Positions 1 through 31,191 of a DNA stretch of 64,000 bases are shown here, piece after piece (the stretch's first letter is position 1; every line of letters starts with the position of its first letter). This DNA comes from Montifringilla adamsi (lineage: Eukaryota > Chordata > Aves > Passeriformes > Passeridae): positions 773,592-837,591 of the forward strand of contig JAGGNK010006224.1 in assembly GCA_017590115.1 (NCBI GenBank), given 5' to 3'. The translations under genes and the position numbers were made by a program. The notes beneath the pieces were generated by a model that saw only the letters and a list, made by a program, of their open reading frames with translations, ran no database searches and was not told the origin of the DNA.

Positions 1-2779
<2,779 letters not shown>

Positions 2780-2830
2780 GTTGCAACAGCAAATCTTGCA
2801 TGGGCTTCAGTAGCAATACATCAAGTACAA
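2780..2830 (+). CDS. PDE10A: PDE10A window exon 2 (51 nt)
   Basis: Seventeen codons, VATANLAWASVAIHQVQ, after a polypyrimidine-AG acceptor and before a GTAGGT donor. It forms the helix linking GAF-A to GAF-B. Phase 0 on both sides, so the exon could be skipped without breaking the frame. Confidence 0.95.
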
Positions 2831-7278
<4,448 letters not shown>

Positions 7279-7330
7279 AACATATTTTGATAATATAGTT
7301 GCAATAGATTCTCTACTTGAACATATAATG
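7279..7330 (+). CDS. PDE10A: PDE10A window exon 4 (52 nt), start of GAF-B
   Basis: Completes the split Lys and adds TYFDNIVAIDSLLEHIM, ending at GTAAGT in phase 0. It is the first helix of GAF-B, the domain that in mammalian PDE10A binds cAMP. Confidence 0.95.
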
Positions 7331-10300
7331 GTAAGTTGTCTTTTTCACCTCTAAGTTTATTAGTTGTATGTATTAAAGCCCATCATTCTCTTTCCCTTGA
7401 AGACATTATATCATTGAAATATATGAGCTGTTTGTAATGAACACGTAACACAAACAGTATAAACATGTCTATACAGAAAAGTGGTAAAGGATGGCTTGAT
7501 TTGTCATTTTTGCAACAACTTCTGTTCACAGCTTTCCTAAGGACTGAAACAGGCCTGTGTCTGAACTAAATAGTTACTATTGTGTTCTGAGAAAGTTTGA
7601 AAATTGTAACAGAAAGTCTTATGGTTTTCTTTTTATTTCAGCATGTTATATTTATTCCTTCTTCCTAAATTCAATTCACTACATGCTACAAATCACTGCT
7701 GAAAAAGTTACTGTCTGTAGCAGGGATAGAGTTTAAAAATTACTCCTGGGGCATTTTCTCCAATTGTTGAATGAGATTGGTAAGACCTTGGAAAACTATA
7801 CCCATAACGAGAGTGACAGACAGTCAATATTTTATAGAATCCACTAAAGCCAAGTGGTTAGTTCTCCCATTGAAATATCTATTTAATGACTTAAAGTACT
7901 GTTCAGAAGCAGTTTGAGTTTCTAAATAAATTTTGAATTAATAATTATATCCTGAATAGTGGTAACAATGTGGGTGAACTGGTTATTTATAATGTTTTGA
8001 GTGTTTGGTATGTGAATTATGCTTTTTAGTTTTATGCACATTCATTCCATTCTGCAGTTCTTTTTCCTAAGTGTAAACCTGAATCAGGTCTGTGATTACC
8101 ATTGTTTAAAATTTGCACATTCAAAAAATTACTTTCCAACAGTGCTCAGATGCATGCCCCAGTCTCCAAAGTGATATTCTTAGCTAGACTATTCAAAGAC
8201 AGTGATGTTAGAACGCAAAGTGGTTTTATTTAGAAACATGAATGTTTCTAAATAAATGGAAATGGAAAATATTCGGCAGTGCTTGTGTTATTCTAGTTAG
8301 TACACTGTCAAGAATTCTGCACATAGGACACATTTCTGAACATTGACTTTTCCAATTTAAATGAACCTCTTGAAAATAGCTTAGCATTTGAAAGAACTGG
8401 TACAACATAACATATGGCATTGAGAACAAATATTGATGTTCTTCACTGTTCTTCCCTGTGAATAGAGATCTGGTGGAAAACACAATTGGCAGTAAAATAT
8501 GCTTACTCTTTCATCATCTTTTCCAACACTTGGCTGCATCATGATTCTGTATTTTAACCTGTGTGATGTTTCATACTCAGCTTCCTTTAAAGCTGTAGCT
8601 GTTGTCTCTTTCTTGAGCCAGTTATCTGAATTATGAGTTTGTACATTTATTGCCCTTTTATGGGAGTGTGATTTTATCATGATGTGGCTTATTCTGGGTC
8701 CCACTGTGAGAAAAGACCAGAAGTCAGTTTCTTCTGAGAAACTGAGAAACCTTTTTTCACTACTTCACCCTTTGGTGGTTGCACTTATGGTTTGATTTGT
8801 TCCTGCAATACTGAAGAAAAAATATGTGTGTTTCTTTTCATTCTTTTCATTTTTATTTCCATCAAAATCTTTTAGCAAAGCTAGTGATATAAGGGTGGTT
8901 TTGAATGTAAGTGCAAGGAAGGGAAGTAAAAGTTCGAGTTGCCTTACAAATTGTCTTTCCCTTATGCTTGAGTAGTTACAAGCAGCTTATGCGAAAGGTG
9001 GTCCCTGGCTTCCCTACTGACAGTGCAAAACATACTTTTTGTACTGATATTCTTTTTCAACCACTAGTCAGGATTTGAGCAAGGGATTTATAGAAGTAAA
9101 ACTCTCTCATCCGATTAACTATTTCTCAATTAATACTGATTAAGTAATCATTTAAAGCATGAGTCATGAGCAAGGTAAGTTCTTGAGTCATATGCATTAA
9201 ACCACAAAAGATTAATTGTATAAAATCAACATTGTGCTGTAGACTTTACAAAGAAATCTGATGCAGTATCTGAATAGAAGCATTTACTGGACCCCTTGTC
9301 CTTTTGGCAGTTTCTGTTCACTCTCTTTTGAGCAAAACAATAAGCAATCCACGTGGTTAAGGTCTTTAAATTTCTTGATGCTCTAAAGGGGAAAAATTGC
9401 ACAAATCTTACCTCTTAGCAGTCTCCCTGACTTTCCTGTTCTGATGGAGTAAATGGAGTAGAAGACAACAGAATCTTCCTGAACACATATTCAGTCTGTA
9501 TGGGAGGACCCTCAAAGTTCTGGACTTGCTCTAGATGGTATCTGTGCAGTTCCCCTCATATGGCATAGAACTAGAGTCTCTCAGCTAATGATTTTTCATC
9601 TCATATGGGGTTTTTTTCTGCTGAATATTTGTCCACCTGCATTAGTGTGAAATGAAATACTTTATTGTTTTGTTTCTATTTTTGGAAGATGAGAGAGAAG
9701 GGGTGGGGAAGATCATTCATATGGAAGTCTTATGAATCCTTAAAACATACCAACTGCATGCATTGCACACCAAGATTTTGTTAGCCTCTTTCTGTAGCTG
9801 AATGACTAGGTAGGTATTATATAAAAAGTGGGGAAATCCACTTCAGATCCTACTCTACCATGCAGTTACTGTACTTTCTGAGCAAATAAGAAACACATGA
9901 GACCTATCTGAATTGGATAGAGAAGGTTCTCGTGCCTGTATATTGGTATCTTAACACAGTGATCCTTGTTTGATTTTTGTCTCACTTTTCCCTCTTTTTC
10001 TCAGAAAGACTATTGTATGTCTGAGAAATACTTCAGTGAAGAGCTGCTGTGTTGCCAAGACAAAATTCTATTCTGACAGTCAGTGCTTCTGGGTGTTATT
10101 TTTGCTGAGATAAAACTAGTTGGTTCGAAGAGAGACTGTGCAAGTCTATTGCTGTACTGTGGTACTTCCTTGGCTGTGGCTGGTGCCTTTGGGCTTTGGT
10201 TAGTTCATGCACAATTTCTAAGTCTCAGCCCTTGTGCAAATACTGTCCCTAACATCAGGCGGGTACAGCCATTTCCTATCCCTCTGCGTAGGGCAATCCA

Positions 10301-10885
10301 TAATGATACCTCTAATGACAGAATCAAGAGTGTCACAAAATATTTCTGACTTAGAAGGGACCCACAAGGCTCATTTGGTTATTGTTTTTCACAGGCACAC
10401 TTAGCTTTTTTAGAAGAAAACACTACACTTTCTGTTATGTCTGTCTTTGCTGGATTATTAAATACCAATATATTTGCATTGACAATGAAGGCAAAAGCCA
10501 GAATCGTTCTTAGGTCTTGCTCTAACTTATCTATTTAAAATCAGATTAAGGTGAATATTATCTGAACCTAGAGGGAAGAAAGGTACTGTTTTGGAAGGCC
10601 TTGAAAAACAATTAAACAGGAAAGCCTATTTTTTGGGAGGAAACATTCAAGTCTCTGAAATATTCCTGCATTTCTTGAAGAGAACACGCAAATTTACAGA
10701 GAAAATATTGAATTCAAGATTTTGCTTCTGAATTGTATCCTAAAAGATTGCTCCTTCAAACAGATTTCCATACTGGATAGCTTCTCAAAACTTTTATCAT
10801 GCAGGGATGTATATTTTTACCAGGTAAATGATTGGAGATAATACAACTCATGACCGTTAACTCTAGTTTTGTTTTTTGTCTGTAG
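7331..10885 (+). other. Intron 4; contains a 15-bp perfect hairpin
   Basis: 3.6 kb AT-rich intron. A perfect 15-bp inverted repeat lies at 8225-8256. No transposon family was recognised. Confidence 0.8.
8225..8256. repeat. Perfect 15-bp inverted repeat, 2-nt loop
   Basis: Arms 8225-8239 (TTTATTTAGAAACAT) and 8242-8256 (ATGTTTCTAAATAAA) are exact reverse complements around a GA spacer. Seen directly; no function is known. Confidence 0.9.
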
Positions 10886-15301
<4,416 letters not shown>

Positions 15302-15444
15302 ATGTACCACAGAATTCGTCATTCAGAGTGTATTTACCGTGTGACGATGGAGAAGCTATCCTACCACAGTGTTTGTACAGCAGAAGAGTGGCAAAACCTC
15401 ATGCACTGTACACTGCCTCCACATATTTATAAAGAAATTGAGCT
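15302..15444 (+). CDS. PDE10A: PDE10A window exon 8 (143 nt), linker and first catalytic helix
   Basis: Starts [20 protein letters not shown] and runs to KEIE plus CT of a split Leu, donor GTAAGT. This is the GAF-B to catalytic-domain linker. The 3' part ([13 protein letters not shown]) is less like the mammalian protein, as I remember it, than the flanking exons. Confidence 0.95.
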
Positions 15445-17414
15445 GTAAGTATTTTTCTAATGTAGCAGCAGTTGTATATAGCCTGTTATTTTTTTTTTTC
15501 TTATTTGCCGTGGAGTTTTTTTAGGAAGCACTTTCATTATTGAACCACATCAATATCATCGTGGGTTTATCTCCGGCTTTCTTATACTTAGCTATACTTA
15601 ATGACCCGCAAACAAAATTTATCCATCAAAGATATAAAATTATACATACTCAGAATTTTTCCACAGGCATAGGTAGATGTAGTAGTTGCTTTAAACATTA
15701 GTTTTTACCTAGGATTTGTAGAGATGAGCTTTCATTCTTATAGTCCCAAATCACCATCAGCTCAGAGCCGAGAGAAAGCTGAGCTTGGAACATCACTACT
15801 TAACACCAAATGCATAATCTCATCCCCTTGGATATGTTTTAGAATTAAACATATTTCTCCCAGCCTATTCCTAGGGTTTTCTAGGTTGTTTATGTTTTTT
15901 AGGTTTGATTTTGGGGGTGTGGTTGTGTGTGTTGGGGGTGTTTGGTATTTTTGTGAGTTTCGAGTATGTGTGTGTTGTGCATCTGCTTGTGTTTATTGAA
16001 GGGGAAAATGATAATTCACAGTTAAATATCCCAGGTGCTAGAGGGTAGAGTTGCAGCCTAACTTTGGAGGAGGACTTCCCATCCAGCCTTTTAGGCTTTC
16101 TGTGACATAATTCAGTTATTTTCAGCTGCTGTATGCTGAAGATGAACCTCTACCTGCATTTTTTTGGCCAGTCCCCACTCAATGCTAACAATGGGAGCCT
16201 TCACATTTTTAAGTCACTCTTTTTGGTCCAGGACAATAAATTCTACCAGATGCCTAAAATCAGCTATTGAGTCTCAAAACCTAAATTGTCTTTTTACACC
16301 TCATCTCCAGAGCTCGCTCACTTTTGTTCAGCACTGAGCATTGTAGCTGGGAGCAAGGTGAAAGCCTGTGTTTAACAGGGACTGCTTATTGTTAAAGTTC
16401 ATTACATGTTGAAGTGATTTGCTTGAATGCCAGAGCATTAACAGCTTGCAGGATTACACCCTAATAGAAGCTTATTCTTTGTAGTACAATTTCTTGTGCT
16501 TTGTTAGGTGATATTATATAACCCACCTCCTCAGCAAAAATGAATTTTACTTGCAAAGATGACAGGTTTCATTCTAAATTATATTAGCATCCTTTAGTTC
16601 AAGCAGAACACATTTCACCATTTTCCAAGCAATTCAGCTACCTTCATTCCTCTCACAAACTGCTGTGCTGTTCAGTGTGGCAAGCAGTTAAGGTTCCATG
16701 GAGAAAAAAATATAGGACTTGCAGCACGGAAAGTGCAGGGAAATGGTTAATTAATAATTTAAAGAAAAAACAATTTTTCTGTCCTGGGTCCCTAAAATTA
16801 GGCCTCAGTATTGTTGTCAGGGGAGGGGAGAAGTCTTCAGGTAATGAAACATTAAAGATATGGTATTAAATGTTAAATTTTTGAAGTTTTGGCTTGATTT
16901 CTATTAGCCAGTAAAAACTGATTTTTTTCCTCTATCAAAATTAGAGTAAGTCTCATGCAATTTATGACAAAAATTATTGGAAAAAAGGCCAGTAAATACA
17001 TTATTAGAGACACCATCTGTACTATTCCTGGGAAGAAAGTCGTGAATATTTTAGAAATGCCTGTAAATCTCTCATTGTTCCTGAGATTTTTTTGTCTATT
17101 ACCTAATCTGTGGATCCTTAGATAAAGATAGATGTTTCTATTATGTAAACAAAGCCAAAAGCTAGCTGTTGAACTCGATCATAAGAGTCTTTTCCAATAT
17201 AAATTACTAAATTATTGTATGAAACTATAAGCATAGTTCCATTGACCTTAGCAGGAATACGTAACTTGAAAAATATAACCTGTAAATTCAGCTTTCTGTG
17301 TGTATTCAGAAAGAAGTGAATCTTGCAGGATATACATTTCCTAGTCATTTTCACTTGTTTTTAGTAACAATGAAAAGGTATTTGTCTTTTCTAAACTGAA
17401 ACTTTCTTCTCTAG
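15445..17414 (+). other. Intron 8 with a G/T-rich tract
   Basis: 2 kb intron. A G/T-biased stretch at about 15903-15995 is its only notable feature. Confidence 0.85.
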
Positions 17415-17498
17415 ATACCATTTTGATATCAGTCCATATGAAGATGTTTGGCCTGCTATTTTTGTCTATATGGTTCACCAGTCCTGTGGAACAGCCTG
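17415..17498 (+). CDS. PDE10A: PDE10A window exon 9 (84 nt)
   Basis: Completes Leu and encodes [20 protein letters not shown] and HQSCGTA plus TG of a split Cys, between TTCTCTAG and GTATGA. It forms the first helices of the catalytic domain. Confidence 0.95.
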
Positions 17499-19883
17499 GT
17501 ATGAAGTATATTATTTCTTTAGTTATTAAGTCTGTGTTATTTATTTCTAATTTTTGAGATAATTACTTCCGAATTCAAGGTCTGTTTTCTTTGATGTTTA
17601 TTTACTATGTTTGGTCTGTACAAGACTGTAATAAACACTTTGGATTTCTTGTCCCACCTTCTTGGTCCTTAGTTAATAAAATCTGGGAACAGTGAGGATA
17701 AAGTACTCATGATATCATCCTAACAGTTGACCTTCCAATTGACAGAAAAATTTTTTGGTTCTGAGATGAATTTGCTTTTCAGACAGAAGATGGAAAAGGC
17801 AGCAAAAAAGTACTTGTCCCAAAAAAGACTGAAGGAGTATGAAAACTGGTTTTTCAGATGTATACTTGCTGAAATTAATCATCTATATGGTAAAAGTAAA
17901 CCAAGATCAGACCTTATCTTGCTAAATTAATCAGTTATTTGCATAGTGTTGCATTAATTATGGAAGTGAATTATTTTCAAATTAAATGCTTCATTTGCTG
18001 TCATTTCTCTCAGTGTTCCTTATTATTACTAAGATCAGTAAGGTAAGTATGGCCCATTGCTAAAATAAAGGAGCTGCTCCAAATTATGGAAAACTTACAG
18101 ATGGTCAATTGAAAGGGGAAATATGTCCCTACAAAAGGGAGCAACACTTGGGAAATGTTTGCTGGCATTTAATTTTTTTTTGCTAACTGAATGGATGTCC
18201 TCAAAGCGTGCAGTCAAAACAAAGGATCTTTCAGTCTTCCTCGATGCTGCGAAGTGGGTGACTCTTCTGAACACAGTACTGTACTGCTTAGTGCAGTTAG
18301 CTTGTTTCCATTCCAGACTGAATAGCTGTGGATGCAGAGTTTGGGTTTGTATTTTCAGTCAGGTTCTGTTCTCTTCTCTCTCTGACTCCCAGTCTCTTCC
18401 TTTCAATGTGTAACTTTGATGAGAAAGAATTGATACCTACTTGATGTTTATGAAATGAATCTCAACTTTCACATACAAAATTAGGGAAACAAAAGTGAGG
18501 AAAATATTTCAAAAGGAGATTGTTGGAACAGGACCTGTATTTAATTTCTGAAAGAACAAAACTTCTCAAACCTTTGAAACAAAGCCAAAACTTTTAGGAC
18601 TTAAATTTGATTTTCATATATTGAGGAATAAAGTTATGCCTTAAAGTAGTTACCTATATAATGTATAATTTTCCTGTCCAGGGAGGATTTCAGAGAAAAG
18701 TCTGTCATACTCACTACATTTTCTCTTCTGAAGAAATAATATTTTACTGCTTAATCAAGTACAAAATACAGCAGTGGATGAAGTAGTAATATTCTCTGTT
18801 GAGGCAGCACAGATAATGATTTTTCCTTTGTCTATAATTGTGCTATTGTGTAATAACCATTGAACTGAGATTTGGATGTAGGTGAAAGTGACTATTGTGA
18901 TATTCTGAATTATGATGTACTACTTTGAACAATAGAGTTCTATTTCTTTCTGACTTTCTAGAATTAAAAGGAAAAGCCTAAAGTTTTTTGAAAGACAGTA
19001 TGCCTCTGTTTTTCCTTATGTCAGATTAAGGCTGAAAATAATAATTACGCTGAGCAGCACACAACTGTAGAAATACACATTTCTGCCTGTTTCCACAGAG
19101 TAAATGTGTCTATATTTTTATACATAGGTCAGAGAGGTTTTTTCTCACCCCACAAGTACTGCAAAACTAGAACATTAGTACCACTTTCCTGATATACCCA
19201 AGAAATTATTAAAACATGGAACTTAAAAAGAAAGTCAAATCGCAGCAACAGGGGAAAAAATGGAAAAAAGGAAAACTGCCTTTTAATGAGGGAAAAAGTA
19301 ATTGATTTAGGACTTAACAAAATATTCTTTGTTGAGAAGTGAAGAAACCATGAGATGTAAATTTCTGTTCTGTGAGTCTAAACTGAAAGAAAAAAATCTA
19401 CAAATATTGGAAAAAAAAAAACCTTCCGCTTCTCACAATGTCAATATGGAGCACGTCTATTTAACCAGGTTTATCTCTTCTGGGTCCTTTGCTTTAAAAG
19501 CCCTGAATTTTCTGTTTTGATCACAAATCATGTTTTCAAATTGTTCATTAGATGCAGAGTTGTACTATATTTCAAGTTGAATAAGCAATTGAAAGAAATC
19601 AATTCAAGTTCCTGGCAGCAGGGAAGGTCATGCAATTGTATTGACTGAGCTGGGTAGCATGACTTATGTTCCCGAATTTAACAGATTAAACCAAGAGCAT
19701 TGTCAGGCATCCACGCTCCTCTGTCCTTGCCAAACTTGAGTGACTCTTCATGTCATTAAATAAGTCATCCACAGTGAGAGTCAATCCTAGCAAGGAGGGT
19801 AAATCAAAGACCATCTTTTCTCCTCTCTTGGTTGTTTTTCCTGTTCCTATTTCTTGTCTCTGACCAAATTATTTTCTTCCTAG
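17499..19883 (+). other. Intron 9; nothing recognised
   Basis: 2.4 kb AT-rich intron without a recognised repeat or exon-like segment. Confidence 0.85.
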
Positions 19884-20034
19884 CTTTGAACTTGAAAAGC
19901 TCTGCCGATTTACTATGTCTGTAAAGAAGAACTATCGCCGTGTGCCCTACCACAACTGGAAGCATGCAGTTACTGTTGCACATTGCATGTATGCCATACT
20001 GCAGAACAACCAGGGACTTTTCACTGATCTAGAG
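19884..20034 (+). CDS. PDE10A: PDE10A window exon 10 (151 nt), catalytic histidine
   Basis: Completes Cys, then [40 protein letters not shown] and [10 protein letters not shown], donor GTAGGT. The His of YHN (codon 19951-19953) is the family's proton donor, and the His of WKHA is a metal ligand. Phase 0 at the 3' end. Confidence 0.98.
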
Positions 20035-20960
20035 GTAGGTGACATAATGGTATCAGTTACCACACCTCATCAGAGCTGTCAGAGCTGTACTTGTTGTTCA
20101 AGTACATTTTCTGTGCTAGAGGTTTTTTTGTCAGCTTGGGCAGAGTGTTTGTAAAGGCCTGCATGGAGGAACGGATGTCAGTAAAGAGTTTGAGGAAGGA
20201 GGATTACTCAGATTCCTAATCCTAATCATGTTTTTCAGGACTCCCCTTAAAAAGCCGTGGTTGATTTGCTATAAATCCTTGTCTAAGTTTTGGAGTTCTC
20301 CCTGCCCCCTTACAACCACAGTCTTTAATTATTTCACTAACTGTCAGATCTGTCCCTCTGTGAGGGAGGGAAGCACCCTGGATCTTGAATCCTGTGAGGT
20401 CTGGGAGATATCCTAAATAGGAGGACAAGAGTTGCAGAGCTGGCTGACATATGTGAGTAAAGGAGAAGAGCCAAATGCTAAACTGATCACTAAGTGGAAA
20501 AGATAACAAGTAAAATGGAAGGCTTAGAATGTTAATACACAATATGGAAAACTTTCACTTGTTATTCTTCTGAATTATGGTACAGCAGGGAGTACTGTCT
20601 CTAATTAATGTTACAAGAAAATTCTGACTGGGAGAACTTGTTGTCAGTTGTGTATAACTCTGCAAAATATTATCCATATGGGCTGTAATTTTCCAGGCTC
20701 TGTTAACTTCCTTAAGGTGATTCATTTGGGGAAATTCCAGGCACAGTTTTTTGGCTCTTTAAAAGAGACATGCTAGTAGAAATCAAAGTTTTGTTCAATG
20801 TGTAAGAATAAAATGAAACTTGGTGAGCTTTCATTTGCTAAGGTATAGTTTATCCTGCTGTAAAGCATAGAATTGAAAATTGACACTGAAATGCAAAAGT
20901 GGCATATGCTGAAATTTGGCCAAGCTATACAAGCCTGAAAAAAAAATCAGTATTATTTAA

Positions 20961-20996
<36 letters not shown>

Positions 20997-22599
20997 TGTA
21001 GTACAGCCTCAGAGAATTTTTAAAGCTCTGATAACATTCAGTACTAACCAAGGAGTAAGCCCCATCTCTTTGGAGGTGGAGAGTAAGAAAGAAAGGGAGA
21101 AGAGCAAAAGAGATCACTGTTAAGAGAGATAGAAACAGTCCTTTTTTCCCTGCAAACTCCAGCCAGCCTTCATCTGATTGAGTGTCTTATCCCCAGTCTA
21201 TGTTCCTGCTCCTTTCAGCAGTCTTTTTTCTTGATACTGGAGATGAATCCAACAAGAATACAGGAAACTGCTGAAAGAAAGTTCGGGGTTCTAGGGATGG
21301 GCTGACCTCAGGTGAGGGATGCTGACAGGAACCTCAGTAGATTTAGAGATGGGAAGATAAAACACTGTAAAGAAGACACTGATCTAGAGAAAAATAGAGA
21401 AAAATACAGTGGTTAAAGATTTGGGATCCAAGCAGGTACCAAAATAGTTACAAGGACAAGAGCACTGTTATTAGGCATTGTATAATCCTGAAGGACTGAG
21501 ACAAGAATGACTTCCTGAGACATGGAGACTGGGAAAAGCTGTTACTGCATGACTTCAAGTGATAGAGGAAATCCTAAGATTTCCTCCTCTGTTGAGGACA
21601 TGTGCTGCTGCATCACCTGAGGGTTTTTATATGCTTTTTAAAAATACACTTCACAAGATGCAGTACTGAAAAGATATCATTCAAAACAGAAGTGAATGTC
21701 TCAAAATCAGAAATACAGCTAGCTTTGCTATAGCCTTATTTCTGCACATGGTGTATTTGTGATAGTATTTCTAATTGCATAATTGGTATTTTTCCACAGA
21801 CTCATGAGTCTCTTAGTATAGTATCCAGGCTGGATGTTGTGCACTTAATAGATGGCTAATCAATTTATCCTTGTTTACTGAACACTCATCAGAACCAATT
21901 ATAAGACATTGTGTCTCTGACGAAATTTTTGTGATACTTCATGCCAACAGTGACAGTCATAAACATTAATTAATTTTTTTTCCAAACACATAAGCTGAAA
22001 ACCTTTTGAAAAAGAGATTTCAGGGACACCATTTCTTCAGGATATTAAGGATTAGTTATGTAAAAAACCTACTTACTGTCTTTATTTGTTTATGATTGCA
22101 TTGTCCAGCATTGTCCATGACTCATGTTAGTGACTTCCTAGAAAAAAACCCCACTAGGAGGTTTGGTTAACATCTCTAGGAGTGTTGCAGAGCAGATCTG
22201 GCATTGAACTTCAGTGAACCTATCTTGACCAGCAGATCATACATTTTGTATGTTTCTTCTCCCTCAATAACTGTGCTTTTTATTGTTTTAATAAACATGG
22301 TAAGGATTCAGTGGATAACCAGACTGTTTAAAATGCAGATTTCTTCTGAAGCACAGTCCAATACTATGTTACTGTTTAACAACGATTTTTAAATGCATAG
22401 TATAATTACAATTGGACCAAGAATTGTAATTCAGCATGTCCTTAATGTCATGTTTCTCTCATTTTTAAGGATATTTCTATGTGTGCTGTTTGAAGGCAGT
22501 GTTAGTGTACTGCAACTTCTACAGTATTTTGGGTAGAGAGTGACATCAAGGGGCAGGAAATGCATCTTGATTTTCATGCTTGTGTCAATTTTTTTGTAG
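20035..22599 (+). other. Intron 10 with a 31-nt A tract
   Basis: 2.6 kb intron. The homopolymer A run at 20962-20992 stands out; no LINE tail or target-site duplication was recognised around it. Confidence 0.8.
20962..20992. repeat. Poly(A) homopolymer (31 nt)
   Basis: Uninterrupted run of A. It may be the tail of a decayed retrocopy, but no retrocopy body is visible upstream. Confidence 0.9.
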
Positions 22600-25929
<3,330 letters not shown>

Positions 25930-26102
25930 CTGGAAGGGCACAATGTCTTCTCCAATCTGAGCTCCAGTGAATATGAACAAGTACTTGAGATCATCCGGAA
26001 AGCCATCATTGCCACAGACCTTGCCCTGTATTTTGGAAACAGAAAACAACTTGAAGAGCTGCATCAGACAGGAGCATTAAACCTTAAGAACCAAACACAC
26101 AG
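25930..26102 (+). CDS. PDE10A: PDE10A window exon 12 (173 nt)
   Basis: Encodes [40 protein letters not shown] and [17 protein letters not shown] plus AG of a split Arg, between CATAG and GTAAAG. The ATDLALYF helix lines the active site. Confidence 0.97.
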
Positions 26103-29045
<2,943 letters not shown>

Positions 29046-29126
29046 GGCGATGAAATGAAGAAAACAGGTATTCAACCTATTCCTATGATGGACAGAGATA
29101 AGAAAGATGAAGTCCCTCAGGGTCAG
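29046..29126 (+). CDS. PDE10A: PDE10A window exon 14 (81 nt)
   Basis: Encodes [20 protein letters not shown] followed by DEVPQGQ, between TTTCTCCAG and GTATGA, phase 0 on both sides. The last codon, CAG at 29124-29126, is the invariant glutamine that binds the purine ring and PDE inhibitors; the Gly before it is the residue linked to PDE10A inhibitor selectivity. Confidence 0.97.
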
Positions 29127-31191
29127 GTATGAACTCTTTCAGTAAAATGGTACTTGCTTATACATAAAACATGTATGGAAAAAAAACCATTTCATATATT
29201 AATGAATATTGCTTTTGAAACTGGGTTATTCAGACTGCTGAACTTGATGTTATTTTTTAAAGCAGTAGTGGAAAATTTGTTTTCAAATTTTGATTAAATG
29301 ACAATGTGTTCTTTGCTGTCATCACTTTTTTTCTTTCTTTGTACTCGTAGCTCTAGCTAAGACCACAATCACCTTGAATTTTTACAAGTGTCATCTTAGT
29401 AAGTGGTTGTTTCAGCCCTTAGGTAGTGTCCAAAGGAGGGTAAGAATGATGGTGAAGGGCTTGAGGGGAAGCCCCATGAGAGGCAGCTGAGATCACTTGG
29501 TCTGTTCAGCCTGGAGAAGAGGAGACTGAAGGGAGACCTCACTGCAGTTACAGCTTACTCATGAGGAGAAGGGGGAGAGGATGGTCTGACACTGATCTTT
29601 TCTCTGCAGTGGCCAGTGACAGGACACGAAGGAGTGGCCTGAATTTGTGGCAGGAAGGTTTAGGTTGGATATTAGGAAAAGGTTCTATACCCAGAGGGAG
29701 ATTGTGCACTGGAACACACTCCCCAGGGAAGTGGTTACAGCACCAGCCTAACAGAGTTCAAGAAGTATTTGGACAATGCTTATGGTGTAACTCTTGGGGA
29801 TGGGCCTAGGCACAGTTGGACTTGATGGTCCTTGAGGTCCCTTCCAACTCATCATATTCTTTGATTCTGTGATTTTCATTGAGCCCGAAGGTCTATAGGG
29901 TGACTGGTTCTAATGTCCTATTTTAGTTTTTAACAATTACACAGTAATCTTTTTCCACTGAAATAAAATAGTTCCCCTTAAAAACTAGCAAACAAGAAGA
30001 TAAAAAAAATCCAAAACAAATGGACAGGCACTATATTAAATAGTGTGGATGAGCAGACATCCCATCTGTATGTAGCCTTGCCTTCTAAACAGCTGCAGTT
30101 TCTTTATGTTGGTTGCACTGTAAGTACTTCATCTCTGTAAGTACTTCATCTGGCTTCACAGCCCAGGAAATGTATCTTATTTTAATTTAAAGTACACAGA
30201 ATACTTGGTTACATAGCAGTATGGGATGAATCTTTGTGTTGATGAAAACAAGAACTGTTCTTCAATTTCTGAATAAGGATCAAAGTTTGGACTATTAAAA
30301 AAAGAGATATTATCAAATGCTTTAGTTGTGGTACAGTACATAGTATTTCACTAAAAGGCATTTAAAAATTCTGCCCAAAGGAAGGGATCATAGTACACTA
30401 TTGTAACTATCATAAGAGTCTGGGATAAGTGAGGGATGTTATAATGAATCTGAATGTAATCTGTCATCCTTGATAATATATTAAGTAGCATTTTCTAAAA
30501 ATTTCATCATGTCATGACAATTCAGCTGTGACATCATAGCCGTCACAGGTCCCTAAGCCTCTGTGAGTCAGGTATCATTAAAAATGCGCTCATTTGGTTT
30601 TCCCTAAATAAGATAATGGTAAAAATGTATTATTCAACTGTGTACATGAGAAGCAACTGCAAACCACTCATTGATCCCACTGCACATGATCCACAAACGT
30701 GTAAAGCCCCCAGCATTTTAAGTACATTGAGCTATGCAATGCATACCCTAGAGGACATCAGAACAATCCATAATCTGACCATATTTTGTGAATGCTGCAC
30801 AACCTTTCTTTTTTAAAAAGTAAAATCATCACATGAATAATGTTTGCAGAAATGTCTCTAACATCTCCACCTACTTCCCACTTCTACTGACACCAAACAG
30901 GTAGACATATCCTGAACAAAAGAAATTAATCAATTGAATAATAAAAGGTCTATAGAAAACCTTATTTGAAGCAGCCATATAAGTCATGAAAGAAAGGCAT
31001 GTAAGCAGCTTGTAATTACCAAAGATTTCATGGTTGTTGCGTATTTTAAAGCATCTGGATGTTAAAGGGAGATGTAGAAGTGTGAATAACTAATACAAGT
31101 AGTAATTAAGTAAAGAGCTTTGAGCTGTTAGCTTCCAGTATTGTAGTTTGGCAACAATTAAACTATTTTTTCTCATTCTTGTTTTTCATAG
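29127..31191 (+). other. Intron 14 with a CR1 fragment
   Basis: 2.1 kb intron. It holds a + strand CR1 3' fragment (29431-29874) and a 17-bp direct duplication at about 30119-30152 (TGTAAGTACTTCATCT twice). The rest is unremarkable. Confidence 0.85.
29431..29874 (+). mobile_element. CR1 LINE, 3' fragment, sense to PDE10A
   Basis: Shows the familiar avian CR1 3' end: CTGTTCAGCCTGGAGAAGAG near the start, then AGGTTTAGGTTGGATATTAG, then GTCCCTTCCAACTC and ending with the ATTCTGTGATT octamer-type tail. It is 5'-truncated, as nearly all CR1 copies are, with many substitutions. Confidence 0.93.

Noticed and set aside
15903..15995. G/T-rich tract considered as a G-quadruplex
   Set aside because: It has only two clear runs of five G and otherwise single or double Gs, so a canonical four-run quadruplex is not present.
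20222..20542. 106-codon minus-strand frame in intron 10
   Set aside because: No recognised domain; lies wholly inside a PDE10A intron without transcription signals.
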